Assembly (NCBI GenBank): GCA_032164295.1
Contig: JAJHTX010000004.1
Location: forward strand, 2,294,001 to 2,358,000
Origin: Inonotus obliquus
Taxonomy: Eukaryota; Basidiomycota; Agaricomycetes; Hymenochaetales; Hymenochaetaceae
Direction of reading: 5' to 3'
DNA: 64,000 nucleotides
This document shows positions 47,253-58,695 of this stretch, piece by piece; the stretch's first letter is position 1, and the number at the start of each line of letters is the position of its first letter. The notes beneath the pieces are model-generated. The model made no database searches. It was given only the letters and a program-made list of their open reading frames with translations, and was not told the origin of the DNA. The position numbers and the translations under genes were made by a program.

Positions 47253-47723
47253 CGCAGGTGACAGTGAAGAAGCAAATTGTCCGTGGCCTCTAAGCAAGGT
47301 GGGTAGTCGAGAACAAGGTCGGCGCCTTGTGTCACCTTGTCACAGCTTGTCACGGGTGGTTTTTGTGACTGGAAGGTGACTTAGTCACAGCTTTTTCCAA
47401 AGTTGGTGATCGACAGATCGGCACTTCCATGCATATGATTTTTTGCCTCGCTCCGCTCAAAAAGTAAAATTTATAAAATAAATTCGACATTTTTTTGCTA
47501 AATTTATTCCATTTATAACCCCATCTTGAATTCATAATCCAAGCAAGTTAGTCAGCGTGAAGAGGATGTTTGAATCTATTGTGAGAAATTCATGATTCTT
47601 GGACCGGAATTACAATGGTAAAATATTATTACTACTCTTCCATCTTGCTAATCAACGCAAGAAAGCCTGTAGATCCTTTCCAAGTTCGATCAAACACACC
47701 CGCAATTATACATGAGAATGTTT
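47253..47723. other. TFIIF-alpha promoter / AFG1 3' flank
   Basis: Upstream of the TFIIF-alpha start and downstream of the AFG1 stop on the same strand. AT-rich, with direct GTCACAAGGTGAC-like motifs at 47320-47390 (TGTCACCTTGTCACAGCTTG, AAGGTGACTTAGTCACAGC). No gene seen. Confidence 0.45.
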
Positions 47724-49709
47724 TCAATCCTCCCCTGCAGTCTCAGCCCACTCCTTGCTACCCATCTGAACAAGCCGAGAACAACATCGGGCAAATGCAA
47801 AGATCTCTTCTTCGCCCGTGAACATTGAGCTTGTGCCGATAGTCGATTCGGATAGACCCTGCAATGACATGGTAAATCAAACTATTTTAGCGTGAAAGTA
47901 TTCGAAAGACGAACGAGGTCATCCATGATACTTCTCTGATGGTCTGAAACGGATTTCTTATCGACCTTGTCGGAAAAGATCTGGAATACTGGAGCCTCTG
48001 AAGTTATGAAAAGCTTCGTCTGAAACATAAGAATTGAGTATGAATGAAGTCTTGAAACTTTGCGAATCTACCCACCTTGCTCTCGTAACATGCTGAAAAA
48101 CACAAAGAATCATGAACGAATAAGCTTGAGAGTCGTTCAGGAAAACATACCATCAATGAACGTGATGAACCGTCGAGCCTGTAAATCTCTTCAACTCTCT
48201 CGATCTCAAAGACACATTCCTACAACGTACCTTATCCTTCTGGTCCAAATTCATTTTCGGGACGTCCGTCAAGAACACCGTATGAAAAGTCTTTGTCACC
48301 TCCAGATAATCCGCCGCACTCAACGGGTGACCACACAGCTCGTCAAAGGTAAACTTCACAACGTGACTCGTACTTTCCGGTACGTGAAGTGTGCGACCCC
48401 AGATCTTCAGATGTCGGTGATATGAGATTGGTTCTCCACCTCGAGTGGCAATGGCGACGAAGGTTTTGTTGATTTCCTTCGTGTTCTCTGGAGAGAGTGG
48501 GTGTAGATAGACGTTTGAAAGGGCGCGAGGGATGCGTCGGTAATCTACAGAACGGGTCAGATATAGTGGAAGTAAATGAGCCCTGATGGTGGAGGCTCAC
48601 CCGTCCCAGAGTCTAGATTAATAACTTCGTATCTGGTCTTCAGCAATTCGATACAGGGTATAAAACTAGAGCGTTGAATTCCGTTCTTGTAGAGCTCATT
48701 TGGATGTCGGCTGCCTTCATAATGAGATAATGACCACTTCAAGTCGATTTAAAAATCACAGCGTACTTTGAGGTCATAACAGTTACCACTCCCTGGTTTC
48801 GTAAAGTCTCTAGTAATCGACGAAGGATCATAGCGTCTACGATATCTGTAACCTGATATTGCATTTCTATGAGCTGAGCTTCACTCCCACAATCTCGGTA
48901 TAAAATCTCACCTGAAACTCATCGAAACACAGAACCGTCGCCTCATTCGCCAAATCCTTCGCAACAGGTCCAATCGGGTCACCACCTGACATACCCCACG
49001 ATGCCTTGAGCGCATGAACGCGTTTGTGCACGTCAACCATAAACGCATGAAAATGCACGCGTCGTTTCTTCTTTATTCGAGGTGGAAGAGTGTCGTAGAA
49101 TAGATCCATGAGCATTGACTTTCCGGTTCCTACATCTCCGTAGAGGTAAAGTCCCCGTGGGACGTGATCATCTGGAGCGGATTGGGTATCGGGTTTGGAG
49201 AAAAAGCGAGAGAGCTACATTAACTGAATCTAAGTTATTAGATAAAGATAGAAGAATAGAGAACGAACTAGTGAACCAGTTTGTTTCGCCTCTTGTATTG
49301 GTGCCTGTTCGTAGCTCTCGAGTTGCTCGTGTAATGCCTGTAGCTTGTCTACGATCTTATTCTGGTAATCATCACGTCTAAGACCGCCCTCTTTAACGAG
49401 TTGTCGATATCTAGACCGAGGAGTCGGATAATCTGCACGAAGCAAAGTCGCACATACGCGTGAAACGAGTGGAACAGCTCACATACCAGCGCTCGGAGGA
49501 GCTTCAACTCCTGAACTCGTACCAGTAGAATAATTTCTAGCTTTCGAGGTGGATGCAGATGCAGAACCCGACGGCGTAGAATACTCTCTCCTTGACTGTA
49601 CGGTGAGACCCGCTCTTTGCCCTCGTAACCTCGAATGAGACCTCGTAATCCGAAACGAACGATTTACACGATGGAGATGTGAAAGATGAGTCGCCGCGCG
49701 TGATGCCAT
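47724..49709 (-). CDS. AFG1: AFG1/LACE1-type mitochondrial AAA-like ATPase
   Basis: P-loop ATPase of mitochondrial protein quality control, 494 aa. Ten exons: 49709-49487, 49432-49269, 49214-48912, 48852-48767, 48710-48601, 48544-48231, 48178-48151, 48092-48076, 48019-47915 and 47858-47724. The N-terminus is a strong import sequence, Arg/Ser-rich without acids. Walker A is GDVGTGKS and Walker B VLCFDEFQVTD; TSNRHPNELYKNGIQRSSF and the late family motif ARRFITFIDACYESK are present. Two exons are tiny (28 and 17 nt). The start faces the RNF220-like gene across 472 bp. Confidence 0.95.
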
Positions 49710-50181
49710 TTTGTATCCAAGAATAAGAATACAGTAAAGGAGAGTGGAAGAGAAGAGCCCACGACAGTTATCGGATTCTAATAGAGGAGGTTGAGCGGAT
49801 GTGCGCTTGTTTCAAGGCAAATCAGTTGATCGCCGGACCGCGGTAGTGTAATAGCCGGAGATCATTTCACACGTTCATCCTTGAGCATCGTCTCTTGTGC
49901 CACTCATCGCTCGCCATTCATCAAAAGCATGGGTGAAAATCAACATGGAGAAACGAGAGAGACTTTACCTCCAACATGGCTAGGCGAACTACAGAGAAAA
50001 CAGGACGGTAGTGCTCACCTTAACGAGGACCGACGGAGATGAAAAACGCGAGACGCGAGTTCTGTTGTCCATCCACTTCTGCACTTCACCATCCATCTAC
50101 CCATTCACCTCATTTACTCTAGCAAATAAATTACGCCCTTCGCATACGAATCAACTCGATTTATTCTCCAGGTAGCAAGGC
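49710..50181. promoter_or_regulatory. Divergent promoter between AFG1 and the RNF220-like gene
   Basis: 472 bp between opposite start codons. It contains a short upstream open frame on the + strand (ATG at 49930, 37 codons) that may sit in the leader of the E3 gene. No TATA box seen. Confidence 0.4.
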
Positions 50182-51656
50182 ATGCCACGCGACACAAAGT
50201 GCATATCCTGCATATTTATTCTCGACCGTCTTATTCTGACTTTTGCTTTTTACAGAGGCAAGAAACGTCAACTCCCTCCTCCGGAACCCATTCAAAGTCG
50301 AGCGTCCTCATCATCACTATCTCCTCCACCAGAAGATCAGCCGAAACCAAAGAGATGTGTGTAAGTTTTATCTTTCATCGTCGTTCACTATACCTAACCT
50401 ATACAAATCACAGCGAAGCGAGCGGAAACCAGAACTTGTCCAATATGTAATGACAAAGTACCAATACGGCTGTTAGGAGTGCACGCAGATTGGGAGTTGA
50501 ATCGTGTTGATGAGATACTAAGGGATGTGGGACCTACTCCGGCGTTACCTGAATCTGGGTACGTTCGTGCTACCACTTCCCACAGTTCATCTCCAACTTA
50601 CTTTCCCCCCAGTCTGACCATGGGCCGACGCGGCGCAGCCATGAAGGCTCGAAAATCCATCAACCCACGCGGGGATCCAGAAATGAGCACCGTCGAGCGA
50701 ATAGACAAGACCCTCAAACTTCTTCATCGTAATCGCAAGCAGAGAAACGCACGGCTAAAAGAAATCATCGCTCAAGATGAGGACGAACGTCCGCATAGAA
50801 AGAATAATGCCAACGAATTGACGTGTCCTGTCTGCCTTACGATTGTCCGCGGCGACCCGGACGTGGTCGATGCACATGTGGATGCATGTGTCGCTAATGC
50901 AAGTCGTTTGCAGGCGGAAGCGGAGGAGAGGGAACGGCGCGGGAGGGAACGAATAGAAGCCGATGCATGGACTGAGGTAGAAGTGGACGGCGAGACTCGA
51001 TTGCATCTTAGTGACGTGAACGGTCTACGAGGGATGGGCGTGCATGTACGAGATCAGACAGAGGTAGACGTGGAAGACGACGTAGATGTCGACGGAGATG
51101 GGGAATTCGGCGTCGCGCAATTTACGGAGCAGGACGTGGTGGATCCAATTTCCGATCGTAATGTCAATGATGAAGAGAGTGAGGGCAGTGTTGACGAGAA
51201 AACTCTACGGGAGCTAGTTGCGCAAGGGAAAGTACTAACTCGGAAGGCCATTACTTTGAACCTTGACGGTGTACGTGCAGAAATCGAACAGGTGATAGGC
51301 GTGGGCGATACGGACCGAGTGAATCAGGCTATCATTGCTGCAAGGAAGGGCGACGACACGAAGAAGCTTATCGTCGCCCTAGAGGACAAGATTAAACAGC
51401 TCGTGCGTAACTTCGATACTCGCGATGCCATTCCGCACCTCACATCGGACCTTTCTAGGAATCGATGCGCGTCTCCTCATCAACTTCCTTACTCTGCCGG
51501 ATCTGCCTCGATCCATACAACGAACCTACCGTATCAACTGGTTGCTGGCACACTTGCTGTCGAGAATGCTGGTTGCGTTGTCTTGGTTCCACAAGATTGT
51601 GCCCAATATGCAAGCGTATCACCGCCGCAACTGAGTTGCGACGAATTTACTTGTAA
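50182..51656 (+). CDS. RNF220-like RING E3 ubiquitin ligase
   Basis: Predicted ubiquitin ligase of 415 aa. Five exons: 50182-50198, 50256-50358, 50419-50558, 50613-51402 and 51459-51656. An N-terminal zinc-binding segment (TCPICNDKVPIRLLGVHADW) is followed by a coiled/acidic middle with a second CxxC-H-C site (CPVCLTIVRGDPDVVDAHVD). The C-terminal RING is CRICLDPYNEPTVSTGCWHT with CCRECWLRCLG and LCPICK, and the protein ends TAATELRRIYL. The CWH...CWLR...LRRIYL ending is characteristic of RNF220 (family knowledge). The exon 2/3 junction needs a GTGTAAG donor and GCGAAG acceptor and is the weakest join. Confidence 0.87.
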
Positions 51657-52952
51657 ACGCCCTCTTCTTGGAAAGATGCTTTGCTCCTTGCTGTCGTTCA
51701 TCTCTTCTGGATGATGTTTAGCACAAAATGCTGTGTATATCGTATAATTCTATAATGCAAACGTGATTAGCACCTGATTATGTATGTATGTGCACAACAC
51801 TGAAAAGACAAGGAAGGAAGAGTCATATCTGGCCTCGATTGTCGTCACTTCGAACAAACAAGCGAAACCAGAATCAAAGGACGGCTTCGCCGGCTCGTCA
51901 CGAACGATTTCTCGCCGTGAATCGGGTACGCGAGGTACCACCACGAAACTTGAATCATTCAAGGGAGAAAATATACTGGAGCAACACATACCATTTAGTC
52001 ACAAATGCAGGCTTCGTAACTGTAACCCAGTGCCGGCGTTTCTTCTGTAATGAATGAGTCAGCATCTTTGTCCACAGAGTTGTCAATGCAAACAAATGAA
52101 ACGGGTGACGAAGGGAGGTCATAACGCTGGACTATATCGTCAACTCAAACGGCCAGAAAACCAGAACGTAAATGCGGTTAAGCTAGGTCTGCTAATGACT
52201 CTCCGCTGGGTCAATCCGGTACGCGAGGTACAATCACTTAAGGAATTGAATCCTATACCGAAGACATGTACTCACTATGGAGGTTCCTTCACCATTCCCA
52301 ACAGAACAACGTGTCATGAAGTTAGTGAATGTCGAACGAATATACGATAGGGATGACGAAGTCGATTAAGCAATATTTTGCGGATCGGTTATACATAACA
52401 TGCAAGCGAAGCAAGGAGATGGTACTAGTGTGTCTATGGCGAGTTCTTAATGTTTTTAAGCCAATGGACTAAGAAGCCTGGTTTTCCACGTCAGTACCGG
52501 TTAAAACACGGAGTCTCTCTGTAAGGACGAACTTTATTAGAGATGGCTGAGGATTGCTTCTCGTATACCCGACATATATGATAAACGGTATCCACCCGTA
52601 TTGGACGACAGTCTACAAGGGACGTCGTAAGGACCTCTTACGTTAAGGAGTCGGGAAAAAACAGAAGCGTACTTGACCGACGTCGATGACTTTTGCGATG
52701 CGTTCCTGCAAGAAACCGAGTCAGATAAAGGAGCGGGTTCGTTGTGATATATCTTACTTTTGCCTCTTCTGAGGGTGTGAGGTAGTACGATAAGTTCGGC
52801 ATCGTGGTCGTTCGGGAGGGAAAAGCAAAGAAAGTGAACGTCGGTGGCAAAGAACTGTGACGTTGGCTCATGAGCTTTCCTATTTGAGTAAGAGGAAGAT
52901 TTTCCAAACACGCGCCTTTCGACTCGACTACACTCTCTTTGAACGTTCCAAA
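51657..52952. other. 1.3-kb intergenic region, no gene supported
   Basis: A short motif around GGTACGCGAGGTAC occurs twice (about 51926 and 52219) followed by AACTTGAATC / GAATTGAATC, hinting at an old small duplication. A long minus-strand frame at 53022-52537 overlaps the start of eIF3f in antisense and shows no domain. Confidence 0.45.
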
Positions 52953-54185
52953 ATGCCAATTGGGCAACCTTCGTCAGCGTTGAATTTTCAGAACTTGAAC
53001 ACGGGGACGACTTCAAATCCAACGTAAGTATAGCTACTCTTCAGACCTCGCGAGGTTGCACTGATGCCGATCTGTACGCGATTCCTACCAATCAGGCGTT
53101 CGATCCAAAATGTCATAATCCACCCTGTCGTCCTTTTCAATATCCTCGACCATTACCTTCGGCGCAAAGACTCGCAAGAGCGTGTCATAGGCACTCTACT
53201 TGGTACGCGCACGGAGACGGAAATCGAAGTGCACAATTGCTTTGCGGTATTGCATAGCGAGACCACGGAGCAGGTTGCAGTGGACCAGGATTATCATCGT
53301 ACGGTGTATGATTTGCACCATAAGGTGCATCCGAAGGAGCTTATTCTCGGATGGTGAGCTGTCGGTTGGTTGAACCAGATGAAGAGAATGGAATTGAATG
53401 TTGTCGCTGTTCATTGTATGCAGGTACTCGACTGGTTCCAACTTGAACACTTACTCTGCCTTGATCCAATATTTCTACTCGCAAGAGACTGCGCCGCATC
53501 AGGCTGTACACATAACATTGAATACTGGAGCTGAGGATGGTAGCGAACCGGGGGTGAAAGCTTTCCTCAGGTACGTTCTCGAAAAACTTGACGGAAGCAA
53601 AATTTTCCTCATTTCACGATGTTCCATAGCTCACCAGTAGGCGTCTACCCTAAACCCGAAAACTGCGTTTTTACTCCAATCCCTTGTGAACTTCGCTTCA
53701 ATAACTCAGAACGAGGAGGCCGTACGTCATACAACATCGTATCCGCTACACTGTTTTATTGATTCCCGTTATTCAGTTGATTTACTCACAAAATCACTTA
53801 CTTCGACTTCACCGTCGATAACCAGCGCCTTGAGCGATATTGAAGTTCTCGAGCGCTCCGTACAGACGGTATCAGAAATGTTAGATCGAGTTCTAGCATA
53901 CGTACGATCTGTCATTGCCGGTGAAACGAAGGGTGACCCTGCCATTGGACGCTATTTGTTAGACACATTCGCTACGAGTACGGAGGGGCTAGACCAAGGC
54001 AGTTTTACGAGGAGTCTACAGGTAAGAGTAAGACAAATGATAAACGATCGAGTTACTAAAACACGGTCCTCTCCGTTTCTGTGAAATAGGATACGCTCAT
54101 GATTTCCTACCTCGCAAATCTTATCAGATCACAAGCTGAAGTATCCGCTCGTCTGCAACTTGTCACTTCACAGAAGATACAGTAG
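52953..54185 (+). CDS. Translation initiation factor eIF3 subunit F
   Basis: Non-catalytic MPN subunit of eIF3, cytosolic, 302 aa. Six exons: 52953-53023, 53096-53353, 53424-53570, 53630-53721, 53777-54021 and 54090-54185; all phases close. Seen: VIIHPVVLFNILDHYLRR, ERVIGTLLGTRTETEIEV, FAVLHSETTEQVAVDQDYHR and GWYSTGSNLNTYSALIQYFY. The MPN fold lacks the metal-binding H-x-H of JAMM proteases, as expected for subunit F. The C-terminal helix region ends with the conserved DTLMISYLANLIRSQ. Confidence 0.96.
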
Positions 54186-55079
54186 CGCATATCCCGCATA
54201 GGCTTGTATTTTGCATTTCGCCGATCCATTATCGATCTATTAAAATGCCCAGGCGTGGTGTCCGTGCGTTTTCGCCGAAGTTGTCTGCTTTCGTCAGACT
54301 TGTATTCAATCCAGATTTGGAGAAATACCAATTGCGGTTAGGAGATGATTTCTTCTTTGAGTGACATTCCTTCCTTGCACAAATCCCCTTTTCAGTCTGT
54401 CGCTCAACGAGGGCCGACACGGCACTTTGATCCGTCAAAGAGGCTTTACTCAGCTAGGATGCATTATCTTCTGCTACCCTCTTGTATTTGTACCGGTGTA
54501 GTTACCACTCATCATTGCGAAACCCTGACGCCTAGAAACAAACTGCAAACAACATACCGTGAAGTAACAGCCTCTTTTTCGTATCACATCATTACTTCCT
54601 ACGCGTGCTTGACCTGGATAGATATCCAAATTGTGATATTGATTTTTTCAAGAAAGTGGCCGGCGAAGATCCTTTAGTGGTCACACCTAATTTGGGATAC
54701 ACCTCTTTCGACCGAGAGAAACTCGTCCAAGGCTTCTGACAGAAGTTCCTGACGGACGGTACTACGTCCTTCTGGTGTTTGATTGGTGTGCGTCTTCCGC
54801 TACTGTGCCACATTCGGCTGATGTTATTATTGTTCCTCGTCGTTTCGCTAGTAAGTATTGTAAATCGCGATGATCCTATTATCCGATCCGGATCAAGAAT
54901 TGCATCGTGGAAGCCACTGATCATTGATGACACGAGCGTCTCTTTTGTCGCAACGCGACGAACACGGCGAAAGCAAGTTCTACTCGACTCGGAATCTATA
55001 AAAAGGCAACGACAACGAAAGTTTTCCTTCAGCCCCATCGCCTCACACAAGTCCCTCACCGAATAATTTTATATCGACA
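54186..55079. other. Intergenic region upstream of small secreted protein gene
   Basis: No gene supported. An antisense frame at 55059-54592 lacks domains. The last 100 bp carry a TATA box and leader for the gene starting at 55080. Confidence 0.45.
54997..55004 (+). promoter_or_regulatory. TATA box of the gene at 55080
   Basis: TATAAAAA 83 nt upstream of the ATG, followed by an A/C-rich leader. Spacing resembles the other two small-protein genes in this stretch. Confidence 0.6.
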
Positions 55080-55522
55080 ATGTTCAGCGTTCGTGCTGGT
55101 ATTCTAATAGCATCGACAATAACGATGGTCACTGTTTTGGAACCATCTGTTAGTCATTCATTCTTCTTCTACTCCTACTATGATACTAATCATTGAAAAC
55201 GGTGATAGAGGGTCAACCCAGAAACTGTTCTACCCGCACGTCATAATATTCCCAACCCTTTTCTGCGTATCGCTCGCCAGCCTTGGAGAATCGGAAGGGA
55301 AACCAGTGGCTTGACGCGATTCGCTAACTTGCAACGGATGTGGTCGAAGGGTAGGACGGCACTGTGAGGAGTTAGCTGGTAAGCGTATGATGTCCAATTC
55401 GTGAGCAATGTCGGCTTAACATAATTTCCAGTACGGGACATATGATATCTTACATTGGGAGTAATACTTCATCGCGGGCCGAAGCATATGATCATCTATA
55501 TCTCCGAGTCGTTACTGCGTAG
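55080..55522 (+). CDS. Small predicted secreted protein 1 (104 aa)
   Basis: Three exons: 55080-55148, 55209-55363 and 55432-55522. Signal-like start MFSVRAGILIASTITMVTVL; the mature part is basic and Cys-free (PETVLPARHNIPNPFLRIAR, WRIGRETSGLTRF). If the second intron is not removed the protein ends at 55367 after RTAL (74 aa). No family recognised. The hydrophobic start, TATA promoter and short phase-respecting introns support a real gene. Confidence 0.5.
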
Positions 55523-56536
55523 AACATTATTACATACATGCATATCCACATCATTGAAATTCACTTTTCTTGTAATTCATCATCCCCCAACACGAGATTA
55601 CATTGTGGTCTCTGCGCATTTGCTGAGTTTTCTTGCATTCGGGCTTATAAAAGTAACAAGCACGATAAAGAGACGTTTGTGGCTGCGAAATCAGTTAGCT
55701 AAGCCTCACAGTTAGACCCTCGTCATATTGCTGTTTGGATGAGCGTTGATGGACCCATATTGTGAATCTTGTAAGAAGCTTCACTCATAGGTGAATTCCC
55801 CTCGATTCCTGTATCCATAACCTCCTGGCTACGTTCTTGGTCAAATTGCTACAGGAGTACTAGTTTTAAAATGATTTTCTGGGAAGATGACCAACTTGGT
55901 TATTGCAGTATCCGGCATCTTCAGATCAATGACAGCTGTTGAACGGAGGGTTGAGGTTTAGACATGAGTCGTGAGGTTAAAGGTCCAGAAGGTCCAATTA
56001 AGAAGCGAGATTCCTATCGCTCAAGTATAATTAAGTTATACAAATGCTTGCACTTCACTTGCGGTCGAATCGACCTGTACTGGTGTTGTGTGCCAGTGAC
56101 GCCAGTGGAAGCGATACAGACGATTTCCTAATCTAGACATCTTCCTAATTTGGGATCCTAACGAATGTGGTAGATTGCCTCAGTAACAGTCAGTGACTCT
56201 ATAGCTACAGTCTAGGCGAGCGATACTCTAATAGCACTCGACACCTTCGTGTCTTGCTTTGTGTGTCCTCGAATCATATCTGACATTGCACCCAGATAAG
56301 CACCTGAGATACTCTGGCTCTGTTCACGATTTGGCTTGATTGGCAAATAGATCCGTGACTTCAATGACCGACCGAGGCAGTTACTGAACTTCGGTGTAAG
56401 GAGATAATCGTTTTTAATCGGGTTTTCTCTTTGTATAAAAGAGATGAGCACCGTTCGTCATCGTCATCGTCAAGCTTTTGTTAGCATTATCAGCTTCTTC
56501 ATATTCTCATTCGGCTTGTCGCCATTCAAGATTAGC
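55523..56536. other. Intergenic region, no gene supported
   Basis: 1.0 kb without a convincing gene. A minus-strand frame at 56451-56212 (79 codons) has no recognisable features. Confidence 0.45.
56434..56440 (+). promoter_or_regulatory. TATA box of the gene at 56537
   Basis: TATAAAA 103 nt upstream of the ATG at 56537, with a pyrimidine-rich leader. Confidence 0.55.
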
Positions 56537-56900
56537 ATGCTCAGCCTTTACGCCGCCCTTCTTGCTGCGATGGAAGGTGTGATTTTTACCATCGCAAGGC
56601 CAATTCCGTTAACTGTTCGTCGATCCTCTTTATTAAGCCCTTTTGTTTTGTTTGTTGAGGAAGATAAGCTTCTAGATAATCGAAAATGCATTAATTTGGG
56701 ATTGTCAAAATGCAAGAACATCATTTCCTCCATTCCTAATCACAAGTGCGAGCGAGGAGATAGACATGGTGTGTAAACTTACAATTATTTTCATTCTTTC
56801 AAATGATCTAACAGCTTGGCTGAATGCCAATGATTGGCAGCATGTGTCTTACCCAGACCAGATACCTCTTTTCTCCAACATCGGAGTTGCAGACTTGTAG
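56537..56900 (+). CDS. Small predicted secreted protein 2 (about 105 aa)
   Basis: Two exons: 56537-56768 and 56815-56900. The signal-like start MLSLYAALLAAMEGVIFTIA is followed by RPI, as in the protein at 58696 (VARPI). Four Cys occur in the middle (KCINLGLSKCKN, HKCERG as seen) and the end reads WQHVSYPDQIPLFSNIGV. The first exon contains a stretch that resembles the first intron of the 58696 gene, so an alternative model with that part spliced out is possible and would give a much shorter product. Function unknown. Confidence 0.4.
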
Positions 56901-58171
56901 GATCTCCTTCAAGAGCTTAGTCTACCGAAGGTGACAAATCGTTTCATATATTGCACGAGCCTGTCTCTTTATCTAGTCTTATAGTCAATGAAAAGCTTTA
57001 TGCTTACTGAGATTGACCCCAGCTCACCAATTCAATCATAATGACATGGCGCTACCGCCTATGCTCTTTATCGCCCGACGTCAGCAGCTTATCCGGTGTG
57101 AATGACGTATAACATCTACCTGTAGCCGTCCGTCGACAGACACACACAACTCGTGCGAATGAAAGTGGTGCAATGTCGTGGGTCAGCGACAAATCACTCC
57201 TCTTTCACAAGTTTCAGGTTGAAAGTTGCACCGGAACAATTTCAATCACGTGCGTCTCGACGGGAAATCTCGGGGTAACAAACAAACTCTCTAACATTCT
57301 CATTCTATTCTCCTCGATTTGCTGTTCGCTCGCTATACTTCAAGGGTGCTTAATGGCAGATTCCAAAGGTCGCAACTTGTCCCATCGTCTGTCATTCTCG
57401 ACCTCTTGACCGCTGCCTGTGTGAAGTAGGCTTGAACAAGTGTGCCACTCATTACGATCCTGGAGCTATCATGTTATCCAGGGAGTCCATGCTCTTGTCC
57501 TTTAGCGCCCGATGGATACTCATTAGTTACGCACCTTTACCGGCATTTGCTGGAGGTTTACCATCTCACGACACTTTCCACAAGTTCAGAAGACTTGGGC
57601 TGAGGTAGTACTTGAAGGAGTATTCAGATAAGTGGATGATACCCGACTTGGGGCTGACCCCAACTTTTCTTGGTTGTCGGGTCAGGACTTGATCTCCTGC
57701 CCCGCGGACCCCTCAAAAATAGCAGTCTGGGAATCTACGCACCTGTCTGCAACTTATTACCTCATGAAGCATGCTGTGAGCACTGAGGACACGTCTCGCC
57801 GAAACTTACACCTTCGGTAAAGAAGCCGCGACGCGCCGAACACACGCATTTTCGTCTTCAACCCGGATTAGTACAGGTGCCAAATGCGGTTGAGGACGTT
57901 CTTGGACGACCTATTCGGGGTACAGAACAATGTCGGGTACTCCCTATTCTGCCATTTGATCGACTGCCGATTAGCAACACCAGGTGGCTGCATCTCTTAT
58001 TGATGAAGCCAATTCAGCTACAGAGGTATATAAACGAACGATACTGGCATTGTTTCCTTAGCGACCAACGTCTCAACAGACGGCCGTTGGATGATCAGAC
58101 AACATCACTGGATCTATTGCAGTATTTAGGCACTGTTTCCCCTGCCATGCATGGAAGGGGTGTCCCGGTGT

Positions 58172-58552
58172 TTATAGGTTAGAAATGGGTGGCTTAGTCA
58201 TCATATGAGATTCCTTTCTGCGAAAATAACTCTGCAACTCCTCATCTGGGGGTTGCCCAGGTGGGATTTCCTCTGGAAGGATGATACCCATGGCCACTTT
58301 CCCCAGTGCATCTATGGCAAAGCTCTGATGCCTTCCAGAATTGGGCGTGATAATCTTTCGGTAGTTGACTTGGGCGGCATATCGTACCTGCGACATGGTC
58401 GGTTCGCAATACACTGGACTTCCAAGCAGCGTTTCTTTGGGGTTGACGACTTTACAGTCGCCTGAAAGCATAGGGTAATAGCCTTGGAGATCCCTTTCAG
58501 CTGGACTCGACTTCGCAGAAGACCATATAGAGAACTTCTCACTTTTGTACAA
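58172..58552 (-). CDS. Possible small protein exon, unknown
   Basis: 126 open codons on the minus strand ending in TAA, with protein-like composition (IDALGKVAMGIILPEEIPPG). There is no ATG at the upstream end (the first in-frame codon is TTG); internal ATGs would give about 100 aa. An upstream exon was not found. It could be part of a fourth small gene in this stretch or chance. Confidence 0.25.
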   Translation of the reverse strand: MYKSEKFSIWSSAKSSPAERDLQGYYPMLSGDCKVVNPKETLLGSPVYCEPTMSQVRYAAQVNYRKIITPNSGRHQSFAIDALGKVAMGIILPEEIPPGQPPDEELQSYFRRKESHMMTKPPISNL

Positions 58553-58596
58553 TCGCTGGCGTACAAGCCCCTGTTTTGCCTCGACTCGTCTTTGCT

Positions 58597-58603
58597 TATA
58601 AAG
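58597..58603 (+). promoter_or_regulatory. TATA box of the gene at 58696
   Basis: TATAAAG 99 nt upstream of the ATG at 58696. Distance agrees with the other two small-protein genes. Confidence 0.6.
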
Positions 58604-58695
58604 GGAATTGCTCTTCAGTTCCTTGTTGTACGCCTTTTACCGACACCTTCGAGTTGCTCGCTTGCAAATTATTTTGACGCCAGCCAACTGACAAC

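Larger units (their letters stand above)
56901..58695. other. Intergenic region with a possible minus-strand gene
   Basis: 1.8 kb. Frames at 57173-57409, 57632-57820 and 57877-58182 (+) have no recognised features. The minus-strand frame at 58552-58172 is listed separately. The end carries the TATA box and leader of the gene at 58696. Confidence 0.4.

Noticed and set aside
52537..53022. 161-codon minus-strand open frame
   Set aside because: It overlaps the start of eIF3f in antisense, has no recognised domain and no start supported by context.
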